A stretch of 64,000 nt of DNA from the NCBI GenBank assembly GCA_036275365.1, contig DASUDX010000032.1:10657-74656 (forward strand), given 5' to 3'. The DNA is from DASUDX01 sp036275365. Lineage in GTDB: Bacteria > Pseudomonadota > Gammaproteobacteria > Nevskiales > Nevskiaceae. The position numbers were made by a program, and so were the translations under genes. Positions 22,379 through 30,155 of the stretch are shown one piece after another (the first letter of the stretch is position 1; each line of letters opens with the position of its first letter). A model generated the notes under the pieces. That model worked only from the letters and a program-made list of their open reading frames with translations. It did no database searches and was not told the origin of the DNA.

Positions 22379-22394
22379 TGCACCATATTGGTGC
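22379..22394. promoter_or_regulatory. NtrC-binding site (enhancer) upstream of ntrBC
   Basis: TGCACCATATTGGTGC is a dyad of TGCACC/TGGTGC type with a 4-base centre, a near-perfect match to the NtrC consensus (GCACC-N5-GGTGC form). It lies between the DUF4124 stop and the ntrB start, about 90 bp before the predicted sigma-54 start site. This suggests that NtrC controls its own operon. Confidence 0.8.
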
Positions 22395-22410
22395 GTTGCG
22401 GGGAGAACGC

Positions 22411-23022
22411 CTAGCCCGGTGGTCCGGAACGGGGCGCGGCCGGCAGCGTCACCGGCTTCTGCGGGGCCACCGGCCGCGCCGGCTGGGCGCTTGGCGGGCG
22501 CGCGTTCTCGATCTTGAGGTGGACGATCACCGGGCTGGCACGCGCCACCTCGCGGCCATCGGCATCGAGCAGCAGTGCACCGATCAGGTGCGAACCGCGC
22601 TCCAGCGGCCCCAGGGTGGCCTGGGTGCCGCCGGGCTCGCCGACCCGGCTGCCATCGACCGTGTACTGCACGCGGTAGCCCTCGGCCAGGCGCGGGCTGA
22701 CCGCCACGCTCACCGCCACCTCGCCGGCGCTGTCGTTGCGCAGGGTGGCGTCGGCGACCGGGCTGAGGATCTTCAGGCCGTAGCGGGGCTCGCGCGGTGC
22801 GGCCGCAGGGGTAGCGGCCTCCGCGGTGGCCGGCGCGCCGGCAGCGGCCGGGGTGCCGTAACCGCCCATGGTCTGCAGGGGCGGCAGGGCGGCCGGCTTG
22901 GCATCCGGGCGCGGCGGCTTGTCGGTGTAGTGGACCACCCCCTGGGCGTCCACATACCGATAGACCTCGGCCGTGGCGGTGATCGCCCACAGGCCCAGCA
23001 GCAGCACGCTCAGCACACGCAT
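22411..23022 (-). CDS. DUF4124 domain secreted protein
   Basis: The 203-residue product has a signal peptide (MRVLSVLLLGLWAITATA) directly followed by the DUF4124 signature VYRYVDAQGVVHYTDKPP. After an alanine/proline linker comes an immunoglobulin-like region with SPVADATLRNDSAGEVAVSV and YTVDGSRVG. It should be periplasmic; function unknown. DUF4124 genes often sit between glnA and the ntrBC pair, and here the gene precedes ntrB by about 118 bp that contain the NtrC and sigma-54 sites. It starts 9 bp after ppx, so it is likely cotranscribed with ppx. Confidence 0.85.
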   Translation of the reverse strand: MRVLSVLLLGLWAITATAEVYRYVDAQGVVHYTDKPPRPDAKPAALPPLQTMGGYGTPAAAGAPATAEAATPAAAPREPRYGLKILSPVADATLRNDSAGEVAVSVAVSPRLAEGYRVQYTVDGSRVGEPGGTQATLGPLERGSHLIGALLLDADGREVARASPVIVHLKIENARPPSAQPARPVAPQKPVTLPAAPRSGPPG

Positions 23023-23031
23023 GGCCGGAAT

Positions 23032-24534
23032 CTACCCCACGCGCAGGCGAATCTCCACGGCGCGCAGGTACTCGGCCTCCAGTTCCAGATCGGCGACGGT
23101 GAGCGGATGCTCGGCGCGCCAGTCGGCGGGGAAGCTCAGATCGAGGCTGCGGCGGGCGACCTTGAGGCTGACCGGAATGCGCCCCTGCGGCTGGCGCGAG
23201 CGCTGCAGCAGCACCGCCACCCGCAGCAGCACCGCCAGGCGCTGGATCGACTCCTGCCAGGCCGGCGGCAGATCGGCCGCCACCGCCGGGCTGAACTTGC
23301 CGCGGTGCAGGCGCACCAGCACCGCCAGCAGCTTCTGCTCGGTCAGCGAGAAGCCCTGCAGATCGGCGTGACGCAGGATGTACTCGCCATGCTTGTGATA
23401 GCCGGAGTGGGCGATCACCAGACCCAGCTCGTGGAGCTGGGCGGCCCAGCGCAGCAGCGACTCGCAGGCCGGCTCGGTGAGGTCCCAGCCCTCGCGCGCG
23501 GCGGTCAGCAGCTGCACCGCGGTCTCCGCCACCACCCCGGCATGGGCGCTGTCCAGACCGAAGCGGCGCGCCACCGCGGCCACCGTCTGGTCGCGCACAT
23601 CCTGGTCGGCGAGGCGTCCCAGCAGGTCGTAGACCAGACCCTCGCGCAGCGCCCGCTCGGAGGTCTCCATGCGCTCGATGCCGAGACTGTCGAACACCCC
23701 GGCCAGCACCGCGAGCCCGCCCGGGAACACCGGCCGGCGGTCCTCGCGCAGCGAGGGAAACTCGATGCGGGCGACCTGGCCGAGCTCGATCACCCGCTCG
23801 ATCAGGCGCTCCAGGCCCTCGCGGGTCAGGTCCTGCTCGCTGTAGCCCAGCTCCAGCATCACCCGCCAGGCGCCGCGCACCGTGCCGCTGGCGCCGATCG
23901 CCAGATCCCAGCCCGCCTTGCGGTAGCGGCGCTCGAGAAACTCCAGCTCGACCCGCGCCGCCATCCGCGCGGCGCGGAAGCGGGCGCGGGTGATCTCGCC
24001 ATCGGCGAAGAACTTCTGCTGGTGGGTGACACAGCCCAGCGCCACCGACTCCATCATCTTCGGTTCCGGGCCGCGGCCGATGATCAGCTCGGTGCTGCCC
24101 CCGCCGATGTCCACCACCAGCCGGCGCGGCCGGTCCGGCCCCATGCCGTGGATCACCCCGCCGTAGACCAGGCGCGCCTCCTCGACGCCGGAGATGATCT
24201 CGATCTCATGGCCCAGGGCTGCCTCGGCGGCGGCCAGGAAGGCCTCGCCGCGACGCAGCTTGCGCAGGGTGTTGGTGCCCACCGCGCGCACCCGCGCCGG
24301 CGGGATCTGCTTCAGGCGCTGGCCGAAGCGCTGCAGGCAGGCCAGGGCGCGCGCCTCCGCCTCCGGACGCAGGCGCCGCTCCGGGTCGAGGCCGGCGGCC
24401 AGCCGCACCGGCTCGCGCAGGCGATCGATCACCTGCAGGTCGCTGCCATGCGGGCGCGCCACCATCATGTGGAAGCTGTTCGACCCGAGATCGACGGCCG
24501 CCACATCCTGCCCGCGCGGGCCACCCCGGTTCAT
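23032..24534 (-). CDS. ppx: Exopolyphosphatase
   Basis: Ppx removes phosphate from polyphosphate ends, or acts on pppGpp in the related GppA. The 500-residue product has the ASKHA-fold phosphate loops VAAVDLGSNSFHMMV and VVDIGGGSTELI, the AVGTNTLRKLRR block and an HD-like helical domain after residue 300 (QLHELGLVIAHSGYHKHGEYI). Length and order match E. coli Ppx (513). ATG 24534 is chosen by similarity; the ribosome site is poor. No polyphosphate kinase gene is adjacent. It leads the ppx-DUF4124 unit upstream of ntrBC and is divergent from the cytochrome genes. Confidence 0.94.
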   Translation of the reverse strand: MNRGGPRGQDVAAVDLGSNSFHMMVARPHGSDLQVIDRLREPVRLAAGLDPERRLRPEAEARALACLQRFGQRLKQIPPARVRAVGTNTLRKLRRGEAFLAAAEAALGHEIEIISGVEEARLVYGGVIHGMGPDRPRRLVVDIGGGSTELIIGRGPEPKMMESVALGCVTHQQKFFADGEITRARFRAARMAARVELEFLERRYRKAGWDLAIGASGTVRGAWRVMLELGYSEQDLTREGLERLIERVIELGQVARIEFPSLREDRRPVFPGGLAVLAGVFDSLGIERMETSERALREGLVYDLLGRLADQDVRDQTVAAVARRFGLDSAHAGVVAETAVQLLTAAREGWDLTEPACESLLRWAAQLHELGLVIAHSGYHKHGEYILRHADLQGFSLTEQKLLAVLVRLHRGKFSPAVAADLPPAWQESIQRLAVLLRVAVLLQRSRQPQGRIPVSLKVARRSLDLSFPADWRAEHPLTVADLELEAEYLRAVEIRLRVG

Positions 24535-24731
24535 GCGGAAGGAGACGCAGGGGAGGAAGCAGCCGGCATGGCGGGGTCGGATCGGAACTCGGCGGCGACT
24601 ATAGCCGGAGCCCCGGCGCGCCCGCCCGCGTTGATTCCGCGCCGCGATTCCGGGAACATAGTGCGGCTCGGCACCCGCCCACCCAGCGCGGGGCCGGGGT
24701 CCCTGCACCCACCCCTCGGGAGTTTCACACC

Positions 24732-25073
24732 ATGACCCTCGCGCGTTGCGGCGTTCTTGCCCTCGCCGCCGCCCTCAGCCTGCCTGCCACCGCCCAGACC
24801 GCGGGTGATGCCCAGGCCGGCCGAGACAAGTCCGACACCTGCATGGGCTGCCACGGCATCCCCGGCTACAACAACGCCTACCCCACCTACCGGGTGCCCA
24901 AGCTGGGCGGGCAGTCGGCCGGCTACATCGCCTCGGCGCTGAAGGCCTACCGCAGCGGTGAGCGGGCTCATCCGACCATGCAGGCGCAGGCCGCCAGCAT
25001 GAGCGACCAGGACATCGCCGACATCGCCGCCTTCCTGGCCACCGCCCCGGCCCATCGTTCGGAGACGAAGTAA
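24732..25073 (+). CDS. Monoheme c-type cytochrome (c4-half-like)
   Basis: The 113-residue product has a signal peptide (cleavage near Ala21-Gln22) and one CxxCH heme site (CMGCH). A distal part, PKLGGQSAGYIASALKAYRSG and SDQDIADIAAFLA, supplies the usual helices and a possible methionine ligand (MQAQAASMS). It resembles one half of diheme cytochrome c4. It should be a periplasmic electron carrier. The next gene begins at the base after its stop and encodes a second such half, so the two are surely cotranscribed. It is preceded by a 197-bp divergent region from ppx. Confidence 0.9.
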   Translation: MTLARCGVLALAAALSLPATAQTAGDAQAGRDKSDTCMGCHGIPGYNNAYPTYRVPKLGGQSAGYIASALKAYRSGERAHPTMQAQAASMSDQDIADIAAFLATAPAHRSETK

Positions 25074-25424
25074 GTGAGCACCCGTCCCCTGCTGTCCGCC
25101 TCGCTGCTGGCCACCACCCTGCTGGCCGCTGCGCCGCTTGCCGCTGAAACCGCCGTGCCGGAGAAGGCCGCGGTCTGCGCGGCCTGCCATGGCGAGGGCG
25201 GCGCCAAGCCGATCCTGCCGGACTACCCGGTGCTGGCCGGGCAGTATTCGAACTATCTGGAGCACAGCCTGCGCGGCTATCGCGATGGCAGCCGCAAGAA
25301 CGCGGTGATGAACGGCCAGGCGGCGGCGCTGACCGATGCCGAGATCAAGGCGCTCTCGCTCTACTACGCGCGCCAGGCCGGTCCGCTGCACACCCCGGCA
25401 CTGCCGCCCCGCGGCACGCCCTGA
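25074..25424 (+). CDS. Monoheme c-type cytochrome (second c4-half-like)
   Basis: The 116-residue product begins with GTG directly after the TAA of the upstream cytochrome gene (no gap). It has a signal peptide (cleavage near Ala23), one heme site CAACH and the pattern PVLAGQYSNYLEHSLRGYRDG with NAVMNGQAAALTDAEIKALSLYYA. This is again the c4-like layout with a likely methionine ligand in AVMNGQ. Together the two gene products could act as the two domains of cytochrome c4 made as separate chains. A good terminator follows. Confidence 0.9.
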   Translation: MSTRPLLSASLLATTLLAAAPLAAETAVPEKAAVCAACHGEGGAKPILPDYPVLAGQYSNYLEHSLRGYRDGSRKNAVMNGQAAALTDAEIKALSLYYARQAGPLHTPALPPRGTP

Positions 25425-25444
25425 GGCGCGGATGCGGCAACGAA

Positions 25445-25471
25445 GAAGCCGGCCTGGTGCCGGCTTTTTCG
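25445..25471. terminator. Terminator after the cytochrome pair (possibly bidirectional)
   Basis: AAGCCGGC (25446-25453) and GCCGGCTT (25459-25466) form an 8-bp stem with a CTGGT loop, followed by TTTTTC on the plus strand. It ends the cytochrome c operon. On the minus strand the tail is only moderately T-rich (CTTCTTC), so it may also serve ftsX, which stops at 25488. Confidence 0.8.
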
Positions 25472-25487
25472 TGGGCGCGGGCCGGGC

Positions 25488-26435
25488 TCAGACCGGTTCG
25501 ATCTGTCCCAGCCGCCGGCTCACGCTGAGCCAGGCGCCAGCCAGACCGAGCAGCGGGCCGAGCAGCTGCAGGCCCACCAGCAGCCCGGCCGAGGGGCCGA
25601 GCAGACCCTGCGGGCTGCCATAGAGCCCGCTGAGCGCCTGCGCCGGCCCCTGCAGGGCCAGCCAGCCGGCCACCACCAGCAGCTGCGCCAGCAGCGCCCC
25701 GCCCAGGCCATACCAGAGCCCGGTGTAGAGGAAGGGCCGGCGGATGAAGGCGTCGGGGGCGCCGACCAGCTTCATCACCTCGATCTCCTCGCGACGGGCC
25801 TCGATGTCCAGGCGCACGGTGTTGCCGATGATCACCACCACCGCCAGCCCCAGCACCAGACCCAGGCCGAGGATCAGCCGCTCGATCAGCGCCAGCACCG
25901 CCTGCAGGCGCTCCAGCCACTGCTGGTCGAGGCGGGCCAGCTCCACCTCGGGCAGTGCCGCCAGCTCCTCCACCAGCCGGGCGATCTGGGCGCGGTCCTG
26001 CACCGGGTCCGGGCGCAGCAGGAGCACCGCCGGCAGCGGGTTGTCCTGCAGCTGGTCGAGTGCCTCGCCGAAGCCGGAGAGCGCGCGGAAATCGGCCAGC
26101 GACTGCTCGCGCGAGAGATAGTCCACCCCGCGCACACCGGGGCGCTGGCGCAGGCGCTCGGCCAGCGCCTGGCCCTGGGCCTCGGTGACGCTGTCGCGCA
26201 GGAACAGCGAGGCCTGCACCTGACCCTCCCAGCGGCTGGCCAGGGCCTCCAGATTGCGCACCCCGGTCTGCAGGGCCGCCGGCAGGGCCAGCGTCACGCC
26301 AATCGCCAGGGCGCTGAGCAGGGTGGCGGCCGGCCGCTGCCAGAGCTTGCCCAGCGAGAAGAAGAACACCCGCGCGTGTTCGCGGCCCTGGCGGGCCAGC
26401 CAGCCCGGGCGGCGCAGTCCGTCCTCAGCGGCCAT
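25488..26435 (-). CDS. ftsX: Cell division ABC-transporter-like permease FtsX
   Basis: FtsX is the membrane part of the FtsEX divisome complex that controls cell-wall amidase activators. The product, about 315 residues from ATG 26435, has a cytoplasmic N-terminus, a first membrane helix (LLSALAIGVTLALPAAL), a periplasmic domain of about 110 residues and three more helices from about 180 on (LGLVLGLAVVVIIGNTVRLD, then two further). The cytoplasmic motif RREEIEVMKLVGA is diagnostic for FtsX. ATG 26435 has a CGGAG site and overlaps the ftsE stop by 11 bp; ATG 26474 would overlap by 50 bp. Third gene of the ftsY-ftsE-ftsX cluster. Confidence 0.95.
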   Translation of the reverse strand: MAAEDGLRRPGWLARQGREHARVFFFSLGKLWQRPAATLLSALAIGVTLALPAALQTGVRNLEALASRWEGQVQASLFLRDSVTEAQGQALAERLRQRPGVRGVDYLSREQSLADFRALSGFGEALDQLQDNPLPAVLLLRPDPVQDRAQIARLVEELAALPEVELARLDQQWLERLQAVLALIERLILGLGLVLGLAVVVIIGNTVRLDIEARREEIEVMKLVGAPDAFIRRPFLYTGLWYGLGGALLAQLLVVAGWLALQGPAQALSGLYGSPQGLLGPSAGLLVGLQLLGPLLGLAGAWLSVSRRLGQIEPV

Positions 26436-27135
26436 GCCCGGCTCCGAGCTGGGAGGCGGCGGTGGGCTGGGCATCGCTGATGCGGCCCTGCTCCAGATGG
26501 ATGATGCGCGGGCCCATGCCCTGGATCAGATCGATGGCATGGGTGGCCACCAGCACGCTCACACCGACCTCGTTGAAGCGCTGGAACAGCTTCATCACCT
26601 CGCTGGCCATGCGCGGATCGAGATTGCCGGTGGGCTCGTCGGCCAGCAGCAGCAGCGGCCGGGTGACCACCGCGCGGGCGATGCCCACCCGCTGCTGCTC
26701 GCCACCGGAGAGCGTCTGCGGCAGCAGCGCCTCCTTGCCGAGCAGGCCGACGGTATCCAGCGCCGCGCGCACCTTGCGGCCGATATCGGCCCAGGCATAG
26801 CCGCGGATCACCAGCGGCAGGGCGACATTGTCGAACACGCTGCGGTCATGCAGCAGGTTGAAGTTCTGGAAGATCATGCCGATCTGCTGGCGATAGGCCG
26901 GAATCGCCTGGCGGCTGAGGCCGGCGAGGTTCTGGCCGTTGACCACCACCTGGCCCCGATGGGCGCGCGCCAGCAGCGCCACCAGCCGCAGCAGGGTGGA
27001 CTTGCCGGCCCCCGAGGCGCCGGTGAGAAAGGCCATCTCCCCTTCGCCGAGGGTGAAGCTCAGCTCCGAGAGCACATCGCGGCCGGTGCCCGGATAGCGA
27101 TGGCTGACCTTGTGGAAATGGATGATGTCGGCCAT
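26425..27135 (-). CDS. ftsE: Cell division ATP-binding protein FtsE
   Basis: The 236-residue ATPase partner of FtsX has Walker A GASGAGKST, Q-loop FQNFNLL, ABC signature LSGGEQQR, Walker B LLLLADEPTGNLD and a switch histidine in VLVATHAIDLI. The start (IIHFHKVSHRYPG) matches the short FtsE N-terminus. It powers FtsX in septal wall remodelling. It lies 106 bp downstream of ftsY. The C-terminal extension past about residue 222 (ASQLGAGHGR) is longer than in E. coli and overlaps the ftsX start, which may be why it exists. Confidence 0.96.
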   Translation of the reverse strand: MADIIHFHKVSHRYPGTGRDVLSELSFTLGEGEMAFLTGASGAGKSTLLRLVALLARAHRGQVVVNGQNLAGLSRQAIPAYRQQIGMIFQNFNLLHDRSVFDNVALPLVIRGYAWADIGRKVRAALDTVGLLGKEALLPQTLSGGEQQRVGIARAVVTRPLLLLADEPTGNLDPRMASEVMKLFQRFNEVGVSVLVATHAIDLIQGMGPRIIHLEQGRISDAQPTAASQLGAGHGR

Positions 27136-27241
27136 GGCGGCTCAGGCCCTCGCCCCCGGGCAGGGCAGCGGGGACGCCACGACAGGGCGAAGCAGGCTCG
27201 ACATGGGCACTCCCGGATCCAGGCTCAGGCGCAGGGCAGGC

Positions 27242-28183
27242 TCACTCGCCCAGCAGCGCCTCGACATAGGCCTCGGCGCTGAAGGGCTGGAGATCGTCCA
27301 CCGCCTCGCCGAGCCCGACGAAGCGGACCGGCAGCGACAGGCGACGCGCGATGGCCAGCAGGATACCGCCCTTGGCGGTGCCGTCCAGCTTGGTCAGCGC
27401 AAGGCCAGTCAGACCGATCGCCTCGTGGAACTGCAGGGCCTGGTTGAGCGCGTTCTGGCCGGTGGTGGCGTCCACCACCAGCAGCACCTCGTGCGGCGCG
27501 TAGGCATCGTGCTTCTGCAGCACCCGCTTGATCTTGCGCAGCTCCTCCATCAGGTGGCTCTGGGTGTGCAGGCGGCCGGCGGTGTCGGCGATCACCAGAT
27601 CCACCCCGCGGCTGCGCGCCGAGGCCACGGCATCGAAGATCACGCTGGCCGAATCGGCCCCCTCGCCCTGCGCATGCACCGGCACGCCGGCACGCTCGCC
27701 CCAGCTCTGCAGCTGCTGCACCGCCGCGGCGCGGAAGGTGTCCCCGGCGGCCAGCAGCACCGTCCTGCCCTCGCCGCGGTAGCGCGCCGCCAGCTTGCCG
27801 ATGGTGGTGGTCTTGCCCACCCCGTTGACGCCGGCGACGAACAGCACGAAGGGCTTGATGTAGGCCGGCAGGCTCAGCGGCTGGGCGATCGGCCGCAGCA
27901 GCTCGAGCAGGGCCTCGCGCAGGGCCTTGCGCAGCTGGGCCTCGCTGCGGATGCGCCCGCCGTTGACCTCGCCGCGCAGCCGGCCGATCAGCCACTCGGT
28001 CGCCTCCAGGCCGGCATCGGCCATCAGCAGCCGCGCCTCCAGATCGTCGAGCGCGTCCTCGCGCAGGGCGCCGCCGGCAAACAGGGTGGAGAGATCGCGG
28101 CTGAGCCAGGACTGGGCGCCGACGCTGCGGTTGAGCTGGCTGCGGAACTTGCCGATCAGGCCGGCGGAGGAGTCGGTGGACAT
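27242..28183 (-). CDS. ftsY: Signal recognition particle receptor FtsY
   Basis: FtsY is the GTPase that docks SRP-ribosome complexes at the inner membrane. The 313-residue product has a helical N domain (DDLEARLLMADAGLEATEWL) and G domain boxes GVNGVGKTTTIGKLA, DTFRAAAVQQL, VIADTAGRLH, LTKLDGTAKGG and VRFVGLGE. It lacks the long acidic A domain of E. coli FtsY (497 residues), starting almost at the N domain, which is common outside enterics. ATG 28183 is 4 bp after the stop of the DedA-PAP2 gene, so the two may share a message. Confidence 0.96.
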   Translation of the reverse strand: MSTDSSAGLIGKFRSQLNRSVGAQSWLSRDLSTLFAGGALREDALDDLEARLLMADAGLEATEWLIGRLRGEVNGGRIRSEAQLRKALREALLELLRPIAQPLSLPAYIKPFVLFVAGVNGVGKTTTIGKLAARYRGEGRTVLLAAGDTFRAAAVQQLQSWGERAGVPVHAQGEGADSASVIFDAVASARSRGVDLVIADTAGRLHTQSHLMEELRKIKRVLQKHDAYAPHEVLLVVDATTGQNALNQALQFHEAIGLTGLALTKLDGTAKGGILLAIARRLSLPVRFVGLGEAVDDLQPFSAEAYVEALLGE

Positions 28184-28187
28184 GGCA

Positions 28188-30146
28188 TCAGGAGGCAGGC
28201 AGGGCGAGCCGGCGGGGTGGCCCGGGCGGGCCCTCCAGCCAGTCGGCACCGGCGGGCAGCAGGGGCAGATCGGCCGGCCAGGCCTGGGACTCGGCGACCG
28301 GGTAGCGGAACAGGCGGTAGAAGGTGCGCGCGCGCTGGGCGGTGAGGCTGGCCACCCACAGCGGCCGGCCGTCGGCGAGCCGGGCCTGGGCCGGCCACAG
28401 CCGCAGCAGCCACTGGCGCTCGGCATCCAGCGGGTAGCGCAGGGTCAGCACCGGGTGTTCGCCGGCATGCACCTGCGGCAGCACCGCCAGGCTGGTCACC
28501 GGGGCGCTGGCGGTGAGCCAGCGCAGGCTGTCGGAGAGCCCGGGCGCCGGCACCGGCTGCCAGCCCTGGGCGGTCCAGCCCGCGGCCAGCGCCGGCAGCG
28601 CGCCGGCGATCTGCAGATCGAAGGGCGCCCCCGGGCGGCCGCGGATGTCGACGCGGCTGGCCGGCAGCTCGGCCGTACCCTCCAGCCAGTCGGCGAGGCT
28701 CACCGTGCGCGGTGCCGGCGGCGGCGCGGTGGTCGGCAGGGTCCAGCCGCTGGCCACCGCGGCGAGCAGGAACACCGCGCTGACCGGCCAGACGAAGCCG
28801 CGGCCGAAGATGCGCTCCGGACGATGACGGCGATAGCCCAGCGCCAGCAGCCCGACCCAGGCCGCGCCGATGGCGAGCGAGAGCAGCGCCAGGCTCGCCC
28901 ATTCCGCCGCCAGCACCACCCGCGCCAGCGCGATCAGCAGCAGCAGGGCCAGCCCGCCCATGTACCAGAGCCCGCGCACATGGCTGGGCCGCAGGGTCGC
29001 CTGCAGCACCGGGATGAAGCCGTAGATCACCGTCACCATCACCAGATCGCGATCCCCGAAGGTCACCGCCTCGCGCTGGCCGAAGTACACCGCCGGCGGC
29101 GGCAGGATCGGAATCAGCTGCAGCAGCAGCGAGATCACCAGCCCGAAGCCGACCGCCGCCGCCCAGTGCGCGGCCGCCCGCGGCTTGCGGCGGAACAGCA
29201 GGGCCAGCATCACCGTCAGCGCCACCGGGGCGTAGACGGTCCAGTGGCCGAGACTGGCGATGGCGGCCGCCACCGCCAGCCCCCAGGGCGTCTGCAGATC
29301 GCGCAGCCACTGGTGGATCAGGGCATCCACCGGCTGCGGATAGGGATGCCAGGGCGTGCCGGCCCAGGCGAACAGCAGCAGGGCACCGAGCAGGGTCAGC
29401 GCCAGCGCCGCCAGCAGCAGCACCGGCGTCTCCGGCTGATCCGGGTCGGCCAGCGCCGCGCCGAAGCGGCCGAGGCCGCGGTGTCGCCGGCTCCAGTCCA
29501 GCCAGGCGCCCATCCAGCGCTCGCTGCGCACCTGCAGATGGGCCACCGAGAAGCGGGTCAGCCAGATCGCCAGCCCCGCCGCCGCCAGCGCCAGCACCAG
29601 CAGCAGCACCAGCCGGGTGGCCACCTCGGCGGCGAGGCCGAGGCTGGCCCCGAACACCACGCCGGGCACGATGTAGAGCAGCGCCCAGACATAGGCGGCG
29701 GACAGATCCACCAGCAGGAACAGCAGGGCCGGCATGCCGGCCGCCCCCGCCAGCGCCGGGGTGACCGCGCGCACCGGGCCGAGGAAGCGCGCCAGCCACA
29801 CCCCCTTGCCGCCGTGGCGCTGGAAGAAGCTGCGGCCGCTGCTGATCAGCTCCGGGTAGCGGCGCAGCCAGCGGTGCTCGAACAGCGCCTCGCCGTAGCG
29901 CCGGCCCAGCCAGTAGCTGAGCAGATCGCCGCTGAGCGCCCCGGCGGCGGCCACCAGGGCGGTGGGCCAGAGCTCCAGCGCCTCCACCGCCACCAGGGCA
30001 CCGACCGCGAACAGCACGATCGAGGCCGGCACGAAGGCGCCGATGATGAACACCGCATCGATGAAGGAGACCAGGAACAGCAGGGCCAGCGCCCAGCCCG
30101 GATGCTGGGCCACCCAGCCGAGCAGGGCCTGTCCCTGTTCGAGCAT
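28188..30146 (-). CDS. DedA (VTT)-PAP2-LssY fusion membrane protein with degenerate PAP2 site
   Basis: The 652-residue product has three parts. Residues 1-200 are a DedA/VTT domain (FVPASIVLFAVGALVA, GDLLSYWLGRRYG, RFLGPVRAVTPALAGAAGM), a family linked to lipid translocation. Residues about 235-445 are a PAP2-like membrane domain. Residues 460-652 are an LssY C-terminal-like domain. The PAP2 catalytic residues look lost. Where PSGH is expected the sequence is TFGDRD, and where R-x5-H-x3-D is expected it is RVVLAAEWASL, with the histidine replaced by Glu and the aspartate by Leu. It should not act as a phosphatase by the usual route. It starts 9 bp after the hemL stop and ends 4 bp before ftsY. 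Confidence 0.85.
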   Translation of the reverse strand: MLEQGQALLGWVAQHPGWALALLFLVSFIDAVFIIGAFVPASIVLFAVGALVAVEALELWPTALVAAAGALSGDLLSYWLGRRYGEALFEHRWLRRYPELISSGRSFFQRHGGKGVWLARFLGPVRAVTPALAGAAGMPALLFLLVDLSAAYVWALLYIVPGVVFGASLGLAAEVATRLVLLLVLALAAAGLAIWLTRFSVAHLQVRSERWMGAWLDWSRRHRGLGRFGAALADPDQPETPVLLLAALALTLLGALLLFAWAGTPWHPYPQPVDALIHQWLRDLQTPWGLAVAAAIASLGHWTVYAPVALTVMLALLFRRKPRAAAHWAAAVGFGLVISLLLQLIPILPPPAVYFGQREAVTFGDRDLVMVTVIYGFIPVLQATLRPSHVRGLWYMGGLALLLLIALARVVLAAEWASLALLSLAIGAAWVGLLALGYRRHRPERIFGRGFVWPVSAVFLLAAVASGWTLPTTAPPPAPRTVSLADWLEGTAELPASRVDIRGRPGAPFDLQIAGALPALAAGWTAQGWQPVPAPGLSDSLRWLTASAPVTSLAVLPQVHAGEHPVLTLRYPLDAERQWLLRLWPAQARLADGRPLWVASLTAQRARTFYRLFRYPVAESQAWPADLPLLPAGADWLEGPPGPPRRLALPAS

Positions 30147-30155
30147 CGCCGGGAA

